64,000 nucleotides of DNA from the NCBI RefSeq assembly GCF_002954585.1, contig NZ_MSCI01000002.1:1714089-1778088 (forward strand). Direction: 5' to 3'. This stretch comes from Vibrio chagasii (GTDB lineage: Bacteria; Pseudomonadota; Gammaproteobacteria; Enterobacterales; Vibrionaceae). Below are positions 54,171-64,000 of the stretch, piece by piece. The notes under the pieces were generated by a model that was not told the DNA's origin, did not search any database, and saw only the letters and a program-made list of their open reading frames with translations. Position numbers and translations under genes: made by a program. How positions within the stretch are numbered: position 1 is the first letter of the stretch; every line of letters begins with the position of its first letter.

Positions 54171-56546
54171 ATGTACAGCGATATCACTCCTATTCACGAA
54201 CACAAAAAATACTGGGCCGAGTGCTACGGAACAGCACCCTTTTTGCCTACCAGTAGAAAGGAGATGGATGCTCTTGGATGGGATAGCTGTGACATTATTA
54301 TTGTAACTGGTGACGCGTATGTTGATCACCCGAGCTTCGGTATGGCTATCATCGGCCGTCTTCTTGAGGCTCAAGGCTTCCGCGTGGGCATCATCGCTCA
54401 GCCAAAGTGGGACAATAAAGATGCCTTCATGAAACTAGGCAAACCTAACCTATTCTTCGGCATCACTGCGGGCAACATGGACTCCATGATCAACCGCTAC
54501 ACCTCTGATCGCAAATTACGTCACGATGATGCATACACACCAAATAATGAAGGTGGTAAGCGTCCTGATCGTGCAACTCTGGTTTACTCTCAACGTTGTC
54601 GTGAAGCCTACAAAGGTACACCTATCGTATTGGGTGGTATCGAAGCGAGCTTACGTCGTGTAGCACACTATGATTACTGGTCGGATAAAGTTCGTCGTTC
54701 TGTACTGTTTGATGCAAAAGCGGACATCCTATTATTTGGTAACGCAGAGCGTGCTCTAGTAGAAGTAGCACACCGCCTTGCTGATGGCGAAGATATCTCT
54801 AACCTAACCAACATTCGTGGTACAGCGATCAACCTGCCTGCTGCACCTGAAGGTTACAAGATCATCGACTCTTCTCGTATCGAAAAGCCAAACAAAGCTT
54901 ACGTACCAGTCAACCCGTACGAAGTGGAAACGCAATGCGATACCAAAAAAGATGAAGAGCCAAAGGCGCAGCCAATTACAATTCGTCCTTCTCGCCACGA
55001 TGCGAAAACGACAGCGGTGCGTATCCCTGCGTTCGAAAAGCTTAACAACGACCGTATTCTTTACGCTCACGCAAGCCGTATCTTACACCTAGAGACAAAC
55101 CCGTACTCAGGTCGTGCTTTGATTCAACGTCACGGTGACCGCGAGCTTTGGGTTAACCAAGCACCAATCCCTCTAGCAACAGAAGAGATGGATTACGTGT
55201 TTGGCCTTGCTTACAAGCGTGTACCTCACCCGATGTACGGCAAAGCAAAGATTCCAGCCTACGAGATGATCAAAACCTCAGTGAACATCATGCGTGGCTG
55301 TTTTGGTGGTTGTTCTTTCTGTTCAATCACAGAGCACGAAGGCCGTATCATCCAGAACCGTTCGAAAGAATCGATCTTGGATGAGATCGAAGACATCAAA
55401 GATAAGGTGCCTGGCTTCACTGGTACCATTTCTGACTTGGGCGGCCCTACAGCGAACATGTACCGTTTAGGTTGTTCAGACCCGAAAGCAGAAGTGAACT
55501 GTCGTCGCCCATCGTGTGTATTCCCGAAAATCTGTGAGAAGCTAAACACAGACCACAAACACACCATCGACCTGTACCGCTCAGCGAGAAAAGTACCAGG
55601 CGTTAAGAAGATCATGATCGCTTCTGGTGTTCGTTACGACTTGGCGATAGAATCACCAGAGTACGTACGTGAGCTTGTAACGCACCACGTAGGTGGCTAT
55701 TTGAAGATTGCTCCAGAGCATACAGAAAAAGGCCCACTGGATCTGATGATGAAACCGGGTATGGGCACTTACGATCGTTTCAAAGAGATGTTCGAGAAGT
55801 ACAGCGCTGAAGCCGGTAAGAAGCAGTACCTAATTCCTTACTTCATCTCGGCTCACCCGGGCACAGAAGATGAAGACATGCTGAACCTGGCATTGTGGCT
55901 TAAAAAGCACAACTACGAGTGTGACCAAGTACAGAACTTCTACCCATCGCCAATGTGTAACGCAACGTCGATGTACTACTCAGAGACAAACCCTCTGAAA
56001 CGCGTTAAGTACAAAAAGCGTGAAGATATTCCTGTGCCAAAAGGTGACCGTCAACGTCGTCTGCATAAAGCACTGCTTCGCTACCACGATCCAGAGAACT
56101 GGAAACTGATTCGTGAAGCTTTGATCGACATGGGTAAAAAACACCTGATTGGTGATAAACCAGGTTGCTTGGTTCCTGAAGATGACTTTGATGCTCAAAC
56201 ACCAGCGCAGCGTCGCAAGTCTGGTCGTCACGGTTCACAACGTTTTGCTACTAAGCACAGCAAATCTCAACCAGGATTAGGCGGCGAGAAGCCACGTAAC
56301 CACTCTAAATCTGGTGGCAATAAGCCTAAACCAGGTGGTAAGAAACCTGCTGGCAACGGCAATGGTGGCCAAGGTAACAGTGGCGGTAATGGGAACTCTC
56401 GTAAGCCAGCAACGGGCTTCATCAAGAAAGGACCGGGCGGTCAATCGCAAGGCAATGGCAAACCAAACCGCAATAAAGGTGGTAATGGCCAAGGTGGAAA
56501 GCCAGCAGGTAACGGAAAGAGCCGTCAACGTGCCGCACAACGCTAA
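54171..56546 (+). CDS. YgiQ-family radical SAM protein
   Basis: 791 residues. It contains N-terminal [21 protein letters not shown], the radical SAM cluster [17 protein letters not shown] (CX3CX2C), and after about 680 a K/G/N/Q-rich, low-complexity tail with [10 protein letters not shown] repeats, basic and probably RNA- or surface-binding. Substrate unknown. Start 54171 ([11 protein letters not shown]) follows AGAGGT and agrees with the family; the GTG at 53985 would add 62 unrelated residues. Confidence 0.92.
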   Translation: MYSDITPIHEHKKYWAECYGTAPFLPTSRKEMDALGWDSCDIIIVTGDAYVDHPSFGMAIIGRLLEAQGFRVGIIAQPKWDNKDAFMKLGKPNLFFGITAGNMDSMINRYTSDRKLRHDDAYTPNNEGGKRPDRATLVYSQRCREAYKGTPIVLGGIEASLRRVAHYDYWSDKVRRSVLFDAKADILLFGNAERALVEVAHRLADGEDISNLTNIRGTAINLPAAPEGYKIIDSSRIEKPNKAYVPVNPYEVETQCDTKKDEEPKAQPITIRPSRHDAKTTAVRIPAFEKLNNDRILYAHASRILHLETNPYSGRALIQRHGDRELWVNQAPIPLATEEMDYVFGLAYKRVPHPMYGKAKIPAYEMIKTSVNIMRGCFGGCSFCSITEHEGRIIQNRSKESILDEIEDIKDKVPGFTGTISDLGGPTANMYRLGCSDPKAEVNCRRPSCVFPKICEKLNTDHKHTIDLYRSARKVPGVKKIMIASGVRYDLAIESPEYVRELVTHHVGGYLKIAPEHTEKGPLDLMMKPGMGTYDRFKEMFEKYSAEAGKKQYLIPYFISAHPGTEDEDMLNLALWLKKHNYECDQVQNFYPSPMCNATSMYYSETNPLKRVKYKKREDIPVPKGDRQRRLHKALLRYHDPENWKLIREALIDMGKKHLIGDKPGCLVPEDDFDAQTPAQRRKSGRHGSQRFATKHSKSQPGLGGEKPRNHSKSGGNKPKPGGKKPAGNGNGGQGNSGGNGNSRKPATGFIKKGPGGQSQGNGKPNRNKGGNGQGGKPAGNGKSRQRAAQR

Positions 56547-56583
56547 TCTTGTGATCAGATACCATTAGCGAACACAAAAACAC

Positions 56584-56613
56584 AAAGCGCAGCTATTTAG
56601 CTGCGCTTTTTAA
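56584..56613 (+). terminator. ygiQ terminator
   Basis: AAAGCGCAGCTA pairs with TAGCTGCGCTTTTT. Confidence 0.92.
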
Positions 56614-56656
56614 TGTCTGTTATCAATGACTACTTGGCTATATGATTACAAGGAGT

Positions 56657-57094
56657 TTAGCGAGTAAAAACCCAATATTGACTAAACAGGTAGTTAGTCA
56701 CCATACCAACCAAGATACCAACTGCCATTGCGATAAACACAGCGCCAGTAAACACTGGCAGTAGTTCTACCATCAACTTAAAGCAAAGCAGGTTAGGTAC
56801 CGCTGATATCGATGCGGAGAACATGAATTTTTGCCACTGAATCAGTTTATCAGACCAACGCCCCTGCCCCTTGAACCCAAAAGTCAGCACGCGATTACCA
56901 AACCACGTTGTCGTTGCAGCAGCAATGAACGAGCTAATTCTCGCCGTCATTAAAGGCAAACCAACAATGTAATGCAGCAAGGCAAATACCGCACAATCAA
57001 CAACAAACCCACCAACACCAACAACAGCAAATCGAACCATCTTGTGATGGGATTGGAGCTTTTGACTGTGTGCCTGAAGCTTGTTGTTGACCAT
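56657..57094 (-). CDS. GtrA-family membrane protein
   Basis: 145 residues from MVNNKLQAHSQ. Four membrane helices; FAVVGVGGFVVDCAVFALLH is the GtrA start. GtrA proteins are thought to flip or help transfer undecaprenyl-linked sugars. AGGA lies six bases before ATG 57094; the frame could begin at 57130, overlapping the GT39 gene. Last gene of a three-gene operon. Confidence 0.85.
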   Translation of the reverse strand: MVNNKLQAHSQKLQSHHKMVRFAVVGVGGFVVDCAVFALLHYIVGLPLMTARISSFIAAATTTWFGNRVLTFGFKGQGRWSDKLIQWQKFMFSASISAVPNLLCFKLMVELLPVFTGAVFIAMAVGILVGMVTNYLFSQYWVFTR

Positions 57095-57107
57095 TTTCAG
57101 TCCTGAG

Positions 57108-58577
57108 TTAACGCTGAACATCACTTTCACTTCGGATGTGGCTCAACGACAGATTGGGTTTGATGTTTTGGCTATGACAAGTGAATAAAGCACGCTTTAT
57201 TTTCACCGTTGGTTCCAAAATACAGGTCAACGCATTTTCTTTTATCTTGGTTTCTACTTCTGCCCTTTTACCAATCAAGTAGAACTTGTCGATGCCATCT
57301 AGTTGCTCGATATCAAGCAGTTTCTTTGCTTGCCCGTGGCTATAAAACTGACCAGAGAATGGTCGCTTACCCACATAGAAGCTTGGTGCAGAATCCGTAA
57401 TCTGTTCAAAGATGATACGGTCACTCTTCTCGTTTGCCTTACCTAGGTTTAGGTAAACCATCGCAATCATCAGCAACACTGGTAGAACCAAGGCCACGCT
57501 GGAGAACCACTTCTTATCTTTTTCCACTACGAGTATAGCAACCAACAAACCAAGAGCAGGAATACCTGGTAACACGTAAGCAGGAAGAATGTTGCCTGCC
57601 ATGGTGAATAGAATTAGAGGTGAGATTAACCAACACACCAGAAATGAAAACAGTCCGCGATTCTCAGCGTTAATTTGAGCGATTTTGTTGCGACGAGCGA
57701 ACGCTAAAACAGGTAACACAATTGACCAAGGTGCCGCGGCTTGAATCCAGAATACCCAGATCATACCTCGCGTTTCATCATGAGCAGAACCATAAAGATC
57801 CCCTTCCCAACCGCTTACTACAAAGCGTTTGAAATGTTCTCCAACGATGAAGTAATCAATAAACCCTGGTGTCGCGATCTCAGCCATGATGTACCACGGC
57901 AACGCAATAGCTAGCATTACACCGATACCAGACAACAGTGGGAAACGTTGCCAAAGGACTTTGAAAGCGCCAATAAACCCATGTTGTAAAACTAGCCAAG
58001 GGAAAACTGCGATACCCATGATAACAATCGCAACAGGACCTTTTGCAAGTAAGCCTAGTGCCAAGCCAATGAAACCGATATATCCCCAATTTCTATTGGT
58101 CTTATCGCTTCCTTCTCCCTGCCAACACAAATAAAAACCTAACATCGCAATCGTCATAGACAAGGTTAACGCCATATCAGTCATTACAGCGCCAGCAGCA
58201 ATCGAGAATATTCCACATGTTGCCAAAACAACAGCAGTAACTAAAGCACTCTGGCCCACTCGCTTTGCCATATACGCGGTCAATAGAATCGTCGCGACAC
58301 CAGCTAGCCAATGGGGTGCACGAACCGCAAATTCATTCAGGCCAAATAACTGAATACCAGCCGCACTCATCCAAGTAAACATTGGGGGCTTGCCCCAGAA
58401 AGGAATACCGTAATCGAATTGTGGGGTTAACCAATTTCCCGTTTCGATCATCAAGCGGGCCATTTCGCCATAGCGTGCTTCCGTGGTATCCATTAGCGGG
58501 TATGTCGCTAGGGATAAAAGCCTCAAAACCAGTGCAAAAGCCAGTAAATACCATAGGTGCGTTCTATTCAGGATCAT
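57108..58577 (-). CDS. ArnT-like family 39/83 glycosyltransferase
   Basis: 489 residues with about 11-12 membrane helices. The N terminus has LMDTTEARYGEMARLMIETG and PFWGKPPMFTWMSA, the acidic and conserved residues of PMT/ArnT-type enzymes, which use polyprenyl-phosphate sugars. It could modify lipid A, O antigen or protein. The start overlaps the GT2 stop by four bases (ATGA). Confidence 0.88.
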   Translation of the reverse strand: MILNRTHLWYLLAFALVLRLLSLATYPLMDTTEARYGEMARLMIETGNWLTPQFDYGIPFWGKPPMFTWMSAAGIQLFGLNEFAVRAPHWLAGVATILLTAYMAKRVGQSALVTAVVLATCGIFSIAAGAVMTDMALTLSMTIAMLGFYLCWQGEGSDKTNRNWGYIGFIGLALGLLAKGPVAIVIMGIAVFPWLVLQHGFIGAFKVLWQRFPLLSGIGVMLAIALPWYIMAEIATPGFIDYFIVGEHFKRFVVSGWEGDLYGSAHDETRGMIWVFWIQAAAPWSIVLPVLAFARRNKIAQINAENRGLFSFLVCWLISPLILFTMAGNILPAYVLPGIPALGLLVAILVVEKDKKWFSSVALVLPVLLMIAMVYLNLGKANEKSDRIIFEQITDSAPSFYVGKRPFSGQFYSHGQAKKLLDIEQLDGIDKFYLIGKRAEVETKIKENALTCILEPTVKIKRALFTCHSQNIKPNLSLSHIRSESDVQR

Positions 58578-59593
58578 GCCGATTCCTCTAGTTTAAAGTG
58601 TGTTTTTAATGCGGGTGTATCAACCACAGATTGGATCAAATACAAAGGACGATTCTTGGTTTCAATGAAGATACGACCTATGTATTCCCCCATTAAACCG
58701 ATACTCAGAAGTTGAATGCCGCCGAGGGCAAGTTGAACCACCATCATCGATGGGTAGCCTGTGATTGGCTCACCAAACATCATGGTTTTGAAGACAATAA
58801 TGACGCCGTAGATAAACGCGCTCAGCGCAACTAAACCACCCACAGCCGTCGCAATGCGCAGGGGTCGAATCGAGAATGACGTAATGCCATCCATTGCTAA
58901 CCCGATCAGCTTGAGGTAGTTCCACTTAGTCTCACCACAGAAACGTGCATCACGATTAAACTGAATAGTCGCTTGGCGAAAACCAGGCCAAGAAAAAATG
59001 CCTTTCATGTAACGATTACGTTCTGGAAGTTGGTTTATATGGTCGACAACTTCACGGCTCATTAGTCGGAAATCCCCCACATTCTCAGGAACGTCAATCT
59101 TGGCAGCCGCATTCATCACTTTGTAAAAACTCGCCGCTGAAAACTTCTTAAACCAAGTTTCTCCATCACGTTGGCGACGTTGCATGTTGATCACGTCATA
59201 GCCTTCACGCCATTTGGCAATCATTTGAGGAATTAACTCAGGAGGATCTTGCAAGTCTGCATCTAATAAGATCACCGCTTGCCCGCGACAATGCTCTAAG
59301 CCAGCACTCATCGCCGACTCTTTACCGAAGTTACGGCTCAGTCCGATAACAGAAATAGAACTATTGATGGAGGTAAATGAGCTCACCACGTCTAAGCTGT
59401 TATCTTTACTGCCATCATCGACATAAACAATCTCACTGGTAATCGGCAGGCTATCTAACACCTTGGTTAAGCGTGAATGAAACTCTTCCAACACCTCTTG
59501 TTCGTTATAAAAAGGCACAATGATAGACAGCAAAACCGCTGGGTGGATCTGCGAGAGGGATTCTTTAGGTCGGCTAATATGAAGTTCAGACAT
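58574..59593 (-). CDS. Family 2 glycosyltransferase, GtrB/ArnC-like
   Basis: 339 residues. N-terminal GT2 domain (SIIVPFYNEQEVLEEF, IVYVDDGSKDNS, ILLDADLQDPPELI, with DxD-type residues) and two C-terminal membrane helices (~235-300). The family forms undecaprenyl-phosphate-linked sugars. First of the operon, supplying the ArnT-like enzyme and GtrA partner. Confidence 0.9.
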   Translation of the reverse strand: MSELHISRPKESLSQIHPAVLLSIIVPFYNEQEVLEEFHSRLTKVLDSLPITSEIVYVDDGSKDNSLDVVSSFTSINSSISVIGLSRNFGKESAMSAGLEHCRGQAVILLDADLQDPPELIPQMIAKWREGYDVINMQRRQRDGETWFKKFSAASFYKVMNAAAKIDVPENVGDFRLMSREVVDHINQLPERNRYMKGIFSWPGFRQATIQFNRDARFCGETKWNYLKLIGLAMDGITSFSIRPLRIATAVGGLVALSAFIYGVIIVFKTMMFGEPITGYPSMMVVQLALGGIQLLSIGLMGEYIGRIFIETKNRPLYLIQSVVDTPALKTHFKLEESA

Positions 59594-59719
59594 AATACGT
59601 TCTTCTATTTATTAATCTGAGATCAATTTTACGCGCCCACAAGTGAAAGTTATGTTATTGACATATTTTTCACGCTCACCCAGGATAATGTTATTGTCTA
59701 TTTCTGTATGAGATTCAAA

Positions 59720-60397
59720 ATGAAACGAGTTCTATTGGTCGAAGATAACCGTGAAATTGCAGGTGTCTTATTTGATTATTTTGAGTGTATTGGGATGGAA
59801 CTCGATTATGCAGACAACGGAGAGCTTGGCCTGCAGCTCGCAATGGACAACTCATTTGATATCATAATTTTAGATCTGATGTTGCCACGAATGGACGGCC
59901 TAACGGTTTGCAATAAACTGCGAGACCAGGGAAACGCAACACCTATCCTGATGCTGACTGCACTCGATAGCCGTGAAGACATGTTGAAAGGCTTTGACCA
60001 CGGTGCAGATGATTATCTCACCAAGCCCTTTGACTTAGATATTCTAGAAGCAAGAATGAATGCACTGGTTCGCCGTTACCGCGGAAAAGTGGCGTCCTCT
60101 AAACTTCAATTTGACGAGCTCACCATCGACCAGAAAACCCGCAAAGCTTACCGTCAAGACAAGCTACTTGCACTCAACCCAACCACCTATACCATTCTTG
60201 AGATGCTGTGCCAGAATGCACCTGAAGTGGTAACGCGTGAAGACATCTCGTACAAGCTATGGGAAGAAGACGAACCGAACAACGATGTGCTACGTAGTCA
60301 CATCTACCAACTGCGTAATCAACTCGATAAGCCCTTTGATACCCAGATGCTAATTACGGTTCCTAAGGTTGGATTCCGCCTGGAGTCTTACAATTGA
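59720..60397 (+). CDS. OmpR-family response regulator
   Basis: 225 residues. Receiver with D52 (IIILDLMLPRMDG), K in LTKPFD; C-terminal winged helix (about 125-222: NPTTYTILEMLCQ, LRSHIYQLRNQL). Start at 59720 (MKRVLLVEDN) has GAG seven bases before it; an ATG 12 bases earlier is in frame. Divergent from the GT operon and overlapping the kinase. It resembles V. cholerae CarR/VprA, which controls lipid A modification, but this is recall, not proof. Confidence 0.88.
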   Translation: MKRVLLVEDNREIAGVLFDYFECIGMELDYADNGELGLQLAMDNSFDIIILDLMLPRMDGLTVCNKLRDQGNATPILMLTALDSREDMLKGFDHGADDYLTKPFDLDILEARMNALVRRYRGKVASSKLQFDELTIDQKTRKAYRQDKLLALNPTTYTILEMLCQNAPEVVTREDISYKLWEEDEPNNDVLRSHIYQLRNQLDKPFDTQMLITVPKVGFRLESYN

Positions 60398-61650
60398 TTC
60401 TCAATGTTCTCACTAGCACAAAAACCCTTACAGGCCGTTTAGCGCTTTTCTTTGGCTTAATGGCAGTAATTGTGACGGCATTTGTCTATGTGGTCTTTAT
60501 ATCAGCACTGTTTTTGTCTGAAGACAGCGTCGGCGAAAGGCGAATCCTGATTGACCGCAACTACGCCATCAGCCAGTTTCAAGCTGGGGAGAATGGTGAA
60601 CTAAGAATAGATGAACTGACCACGGCCTATAATGACCCAACTCTCATACCGGAAGAGTACTCTAAATTTATAAAAGGCAGAGAAAACTTCCTTGGCGAAG
60701 TGGGTCAAGAACCGAACTCGCGCATGGTCTATGTTGGTGAGTACACATACCACGGAAAAACCTATCCTATTATTCTACTGTCTGAAATAGACCTTATCGA
60801 ACTGGACCAAACAGAATCAGTGTACGCGACAATGTTTATACTCACGTTGCTCTCCATCCTAATTTTTTGTTTTGGTTCAATACTTTATCGATTATCCAAA
60901 CGGCTTATTGAACCATTTAACTCTCTCTCTGCACAGCTTGAGTCGAACAAACTCAACCTCAACGAAGAATTTGGAGTAAGTGACGATGCTGCGATTGAAT
61001 TCCGTCAACTGACCGATCAACTCAATGAATATCGTCGAGAAATCAACTCACTAATCAAGCGAGAACAAGCCTTTGCACGCTACGCAAGCCATGAATTGAG
61101 AACACCATTAACGGTTGCACGCGGTGCTAATAAGCTATTGCTTCGTAGTGATACGACCGAGTTTCAATCTCGTCAGGTTGAGCGTATTGATGACGCCATC
61201 GTACAGATGTCTGAGATGGTCGATGCCTTGCTTGGCCTCGTGCGATATGAAAGAAACAGTGACGACGCTCCACTACGCTTATTTAGCCAACAAGAATTAG
61301 AAGCTATTGTGTCAAAAAGCACGTCGCAGGCCTCTGAAAAAGAGGTCGAGATATCGTTAATCGTTGAGTCAGAGCCAACCATTCAAGCCACCAGCGCTAT
61401 CATGAATATGTTGATTGGTAACCTGCTAAGAAACGCTATTGCAGCAACTAATCTCGGCACAGTGACCATTACTCTGTCTCAAAACAGCATAACGATTGAA
61501 GACCAAGGCGAAGGCCTACAAGATCAATACAACCCTAACGGCCACGGTTTAGGGCTATTGATTGTCGACGACCTGTGTCAACGCTATCACTGGGACTTCA
61601 AACTGTTCAACCGAAGTTGCGGTGGATGCACGGCTCAAATCACCTTTTAG
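60394..61650 (+). CDS. Sensor histidine kinase of the OmpR-type pair
   Basis: 418 residues. TM1 about 12-38, a periplasmic domain about 40-145, TM2 about 147-170, a HAMP-like linker, HisKA with FARYASHELRTPLTVARG, HATPase with GNLLRNAIAA and NGHGLGLLIVDDL. It begins at TTG, overlapping the regulator's stop (TTGA), with GGAG eight bases up. The kinase phosphorylates the upstream regulator. Periplasmic ligand unknown. Confidence 0.88.
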   Translation: MILNVLTSTKTLTGRLALFFGLMAVIVTAFVYVVFISALFLSEDSVGERRILIDRNYAISQFQAGENGELRIDELTTAYNDPTLIPEEYSKFIKGRENFLGEVGQEPNSRMVYVGEYTYHGKTYPIILLSEIDLIELDQTESVYATMFILTLLSILIFCFGSILYRLSKRLIEPFNSLSAQLESNKLNLNEEFGVSDDAAIEFRQLTDQLNEYRREINSLIKREQAFARYASHELRTPLTVARGANKLLLRSDTTEFQSRQVERIDDAIVQMSEMVDALLGLVRYERNSDDAPLRLFSQQELEAIVSKSTSQASEKEVEISLIVESEPTIQATSAIMNMLIGNLLRNAIAATNLGTVTITLSQNSITIEDQGEGLQDQYNPNGHGLGLLIVDDLCQRYHWDFKLFNRSCGGCTAQITF

Positions 61651-61752
61651 AGCGGCCGATACTAATTGGACTCAATATCGAGTGAAAACTTGATGTAGTT
61701 GGTTTACAGAGGCAATAACCTACTAGATACTCGTGAGTCCAATTTGATTTTA

Positions 61753-61781
61753 AAATGCTGGCTTTTTAGTCAGCATTTTTA
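61753..61781 (+). terminator. Terminator of the two-component pair
   Basis: AAATGCTG pairs with CAGCATTTTT over a ten-base loop, ten bases before the next gene. Confidence 0.8.
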
Positions 61782-61790
61782 CTAAGTGCG

Positions 61791-62738
61791 ATGAAACTAA
61801 ATAATAGCCCTGTAACTCAGCATCAATACAACGACCACACCTTTTTCTTAAAGCGTGATGACCAGCTGCACTCCCACTTTTGTGGCAATAAAGCCCGCAA
61901 ATTTATGAAGCTGCTAGAAGACGATCATCAGGACATCACCACTCTAATTAGCTACGGCTCAGCGCAAGCGAACTCTATGTTCTCACTCGCGGCATTGGCA
62001 AAGATTAAAGGTTGGACGCTGGAGTTTTACGTCGACCACCTACCTCAATGGTTACAAGAGCGCCCAATCGGCAATTACCGTGGTGCTATTGACCTTGGCG
62101 CTAAAGTCATTTCAGTTAAAGAAACAGGCTCAGAACTTCATCCACAACAGTACATCGATCAAGTGAGACAACCTGACTCACAGTGCATCGTGTTACCTGA
62201 GGGTGGTCGCTCTCAACTTTCCGAATATGGCGTGAAGCAACTGGCAATGGAAATTCTGAGCTGGACGCGCTTTGAAAACCAATACGACTTTGTTGTGGCA
62301 CTACCCGCAGGGACTGGCAGCACTGCACTTTATCTTCATAAGCACCTAAAGTTACACAATATCCCAGTGCTTACTTGCGCTTGTGTCGGTGGAAGTGACT
62401 ACCTGACGCAGCAATTCAATGAGCTTGGCGAAACCGAACATCCACAGATATTGCCTCTCCCGAAAAAGCATCACTTTGGTAAACTGTATAAGCAAGACTA
62501 CCAAACTTGGCTTGATCTTCAGGAGCAAACTGACATTGAATTCGATCTGCTTTATGACCCATTAATGTGGCAATGTTTAGAAGAATGGCAGGCAGATAAC
62601 CCAACCAAAACCATTATCTATATTCATCAAGGTGGCATCTTAGGAAACGAGTCGATGTTACCGCGCTACCAACGCAAGTATCCTGATATAAAGGCAACTG
62701 GTTCTAACAGCGATAGCAGCGCATCACCTGCTTGGTAA
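61791..62738 (+). CDS. PLP-dependent deaminase/desulfhydrase-like enzyme (ACC deaminase family)
   Basis: 315 residues, fold-type II. GNKARKFMKL (about 32-41) holds the PLP lysine. FVVALPAGTGSTALYLHKH is the phosphate/cofactor loop. It resembles ACC deaminase and D-cysteine desulfhydrase, whose substrates cannot be told apart from sequence alone. Stand-alone gene with weak ribosome site. Confidence 0.82.
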   Translation: MKLNNSPVTQHQYNDHTFFLKRDDQLHSHFCGNKARKFMKLLEDDHQDITTLISYGSAQANSMFSLAALAKIKGWTLEFYVDHLPQWLQERPIGNYRGAIDLGAKVISVKETGSELHPQQYIDQVRQPDSQCIVLPEGGRSQLSEYGVKQLAMEILSWTRFENQYDFVVALPAGTGSTALYLHKHLKLHNIPVLTCACVGGSDYLTQQFNELGETEHPQILPLPKKHHFGKLYKQDYQTWLDLQEQTDIEFDLLYDPLMWQCLEEWQADNPTKTIIYIHQGGILGNESMLPRYQRKYPDIKATGSNSDSSASPAW

Positions 62739-62939
62739 TCCTTCAGTTCTCCTAAACCTGTTATTCGAACAGTCACAGTGACGGTTTACTGTGATTGTTT
62801 CTTCCGTATAAATTTCTTCCGTTTAATACAGCAATCCTTCTTGCTTTACCCATCAAAGCCAAACTGACAATCTGGCGAGAATCATAACGTTATCTATACT
62901 TTCCATTGGATTGCCACTCGTCACCTGAAGGATTAATGT

Positions 62940-63677
62940 ATGCGAGCACTTACTACACTAGGCCTATTTTCGGCTTTACTGCCTTTTGCAGCACACTCTG
63001 GAGAAAACGTCATCTACCAGGTGGATGACATGGAGTTCGAAGGTTACTGGAGTGAAGCCAGCGATCAAGCCCCCCTCGTACTTTTAATACACGATTGGGA
63101 TGGCTTGACCGACTACGAGAAAAAGCGTTCTGAGATGCTCAACAAACTCGGTTACAACGTATTTGCTATCGACCTGTTTGGCAAAGACATTCGCCCAACA
63201 GAAGTGAAAGATAAAAAGCAACACACGGGCGAATTGTATAAAGATCGCGAAAAAATGCGCGCACTGCTTAATGCTGGCGCTATGGAAGCGCAAAGACTTG
63301 GCGGTAACTTAGATAACAATGTGATGATGGGTTATTGTTTTGGTGGTGCTGCTGTATTAGAAGCCGCGAGAGCAGGAATTCCATCCAAAGCTTATGTCAC
63401 CTTCCACGGTGGTCTATCGACACCGAAAGGACAAGACTACTCACAAACCAAAGCGCCAGTTGTCGTGTTCCATGGAACGGCTGACGCCATGATATCAATG
63501 CAGGATTTTGGCAGCCTTGCCGCTGAACTGGAATCAGCCAAAGTACCTCATGAGATGATCACCTACAGCGGAGCCCCTCATGCGTTCACCGTGTTTGGTT
63601 CCAATAATTACCAGAATGAAGCTGACCAAAAATCGTGGCAGCGATTCACTCATGTATTAGAGACCACCACCAGATAA
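62940..63677 (+). CDS. Dienelactone hydrolase-family protein with signal peptide
   Basis: 245 residues. Signal peptide about 1-19 (PFAAHSGE). Alpha/beta hydrolase with Cys133 in MMGYCFGGAA, Asp in FHGTADAM, His in SGAPHAFTVFG: full triad of the DLH type. Secreted, so perhaps periplasmic hydrolase. AAGGA precedes ATG. Confidence 0.9.
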   Translation: MRALTTLGLFSALLPFAAHSGENVIYQVDDMEFEGYWSEASDQAPLVLLIHDWDGLTDYEKKRSEMLNKLGYNVFAIDLFGKDIRPTEVKDKKQHTGELYKDREKMRALLNAGAMEAQRLGGNLDNNVMMGYCFGGAAVLEAARAGIPSKAYVTFHGGLSTPKGQDYSQTKAPVVVFHGTADAMISMQDFGSLAAELESAKVPHEMITYSGAPHAFTVFGSNNYQNEADQKSWQRFTHVLETTTR

Positions 63678-63697
63678 ACTGAAACACTAAAACCTAG

Positions 63698-63731
63698 TTA
63701 GCCCATGCTTATATAGCTAAGCATGGGCTAA
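63698..63731. terminator. Hairpin between convergent genes
   Basis: TTAGCCCATGCTTA pairs with TAAGCATGGGCTAA over six bases; no T run. It lies between the hydrolase and dadA. Confidence 0.65.
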
Positions 63732-63757
63732 TTGGTGTGTACACGTTTTTTGATGAG

Positions 63758-64000
63758 TTACATGTAACGGTGGATGCTCAGGTCGTCTGATTGAATATCG
63801 CTATTTGAGCCACTAACCACACTCGCTAACAACTTTCCTGAACCACACGCCATCGTCCATCCCAACGTCCCATGACCAGTATTGGTAAACAAGTTCTTAA
63901 TTGGCGTCTTGCCGATAATAGGCGTGCCATCTGGCGTCATTGGCCTTAATCCAGTCCAGTATTCTGCTTTAGAGAAGTCCCCAGCCTGCGGGAACAGGTC
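63758..64000 (-). CDS. dadA: D-amino acid dehydrogenase, C-terminal part
   Basis: The visible 80 residues continue to the right edge; the start lies outside. [14 protein letters not shown] and [20 protein letters not shown] are the FAD-binding C-terminal motifs of DadA. It oxidises D-alanine and other D-amino acids to keto acids. Only its end is in the window. Confidence 0.9.
   Translation of the reverse strand, partial: DLFPQAGDFSKAEYWTGLRPMTPDGTPIIGKTPIKNLFTNTGHGTLGWTMACGSGKLLASVVSGSNSDIQSDDLSIHRYM

Overview
The window is an ordinary-looking chromosomal segment of a Vibrio. The evidence is gene content and order: the norspermidine cluster (fused diaminobutyrate aminotransferase/decarboxylase, carboxynorspermidine dehydrogenase, nspC), varA-uvrC-pgsA followed by tRNA genes, rnm/yciO/rluB divergent from a trpL-trpEGDCFBA operon with separate trpG and fused trpCF, and a T2SS pilotin next to metE/metR. 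Gene order and codon use suggest a marine species, perhaps of the Splendidus clade, but I cannot prove the species. No phage, transposase, integron or CRISPR array is visible.

Layout. 1-6.2 kb: end of a DmsC-like anchor, a CinA-family gene, a DUF3943 protein, a GcvR-like ACT protein and a two-gene DUF1566 lipoprotein/secreted pair. 6.2-11.8 kb: the norspermidine operon on the minus strand, with a palindromic repeat inside it. 11.8-13.4 kb: a gene-poor stretch with inverted 44-bp repeats, possible structured RNA, two degenerate tRNA-Gly 3' remnants each with a terminator, and four tRNAs (Cys, Gly, Leu, Gly). 13.6-16.7 kb: pgsA, uvrC and varA. 17.1-24.97 kb: polB, a nucleotidyltransferase-like gene, efpL, yciU, a SpoU methyltransferase, rluB, a YciO-type gene and rnm. 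25.0-32.3 kb: the complete trp operon with TrpR operator, leader peptide and attenuator. 32.3-36.3 kb: slipin, NfeD and a dicarboxylate/amino-acid symporter preceded by a perfect PurR-like palindrome.

36.4-46.2 kb is the most accessory-looking block, all on the minus strand: a BvgS-type hybrid kinase followed by a REC-EAL regulator, then an MCP-porin-small periplasmic binding protein operon, then a TetR regulator. Together these could form a ligand-sensing, c-di-GMP and chemotaxis module. 46.7-49.3 kb holds a small unknown protein, yciB, yciA, yciI and the T2SS pilotin. 49.3-52.8 kb holds metE, broken by a short internal deletion and frameshift, divergent from metR with candidate met boxes between them. 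53-56.6 kb holds a DUF4250 protein, a membrane protein and ygiQ. 56.6-61.7 kb holds a GtrA/ArnT-like/GT2 operon divergent from an OmpR-type two-component system. The end holds a PLP deaminase-like enzyme, a dienelactone hydrolase and the 3' end of dadA.

I found no clear wholly new system. The best leads are the degenerate tRNA-terminator array and the structured DNA beside it, the sensory block, the metE lesion, the PurR-like palindrome, and the glycosyltransferase/two-component pairing.
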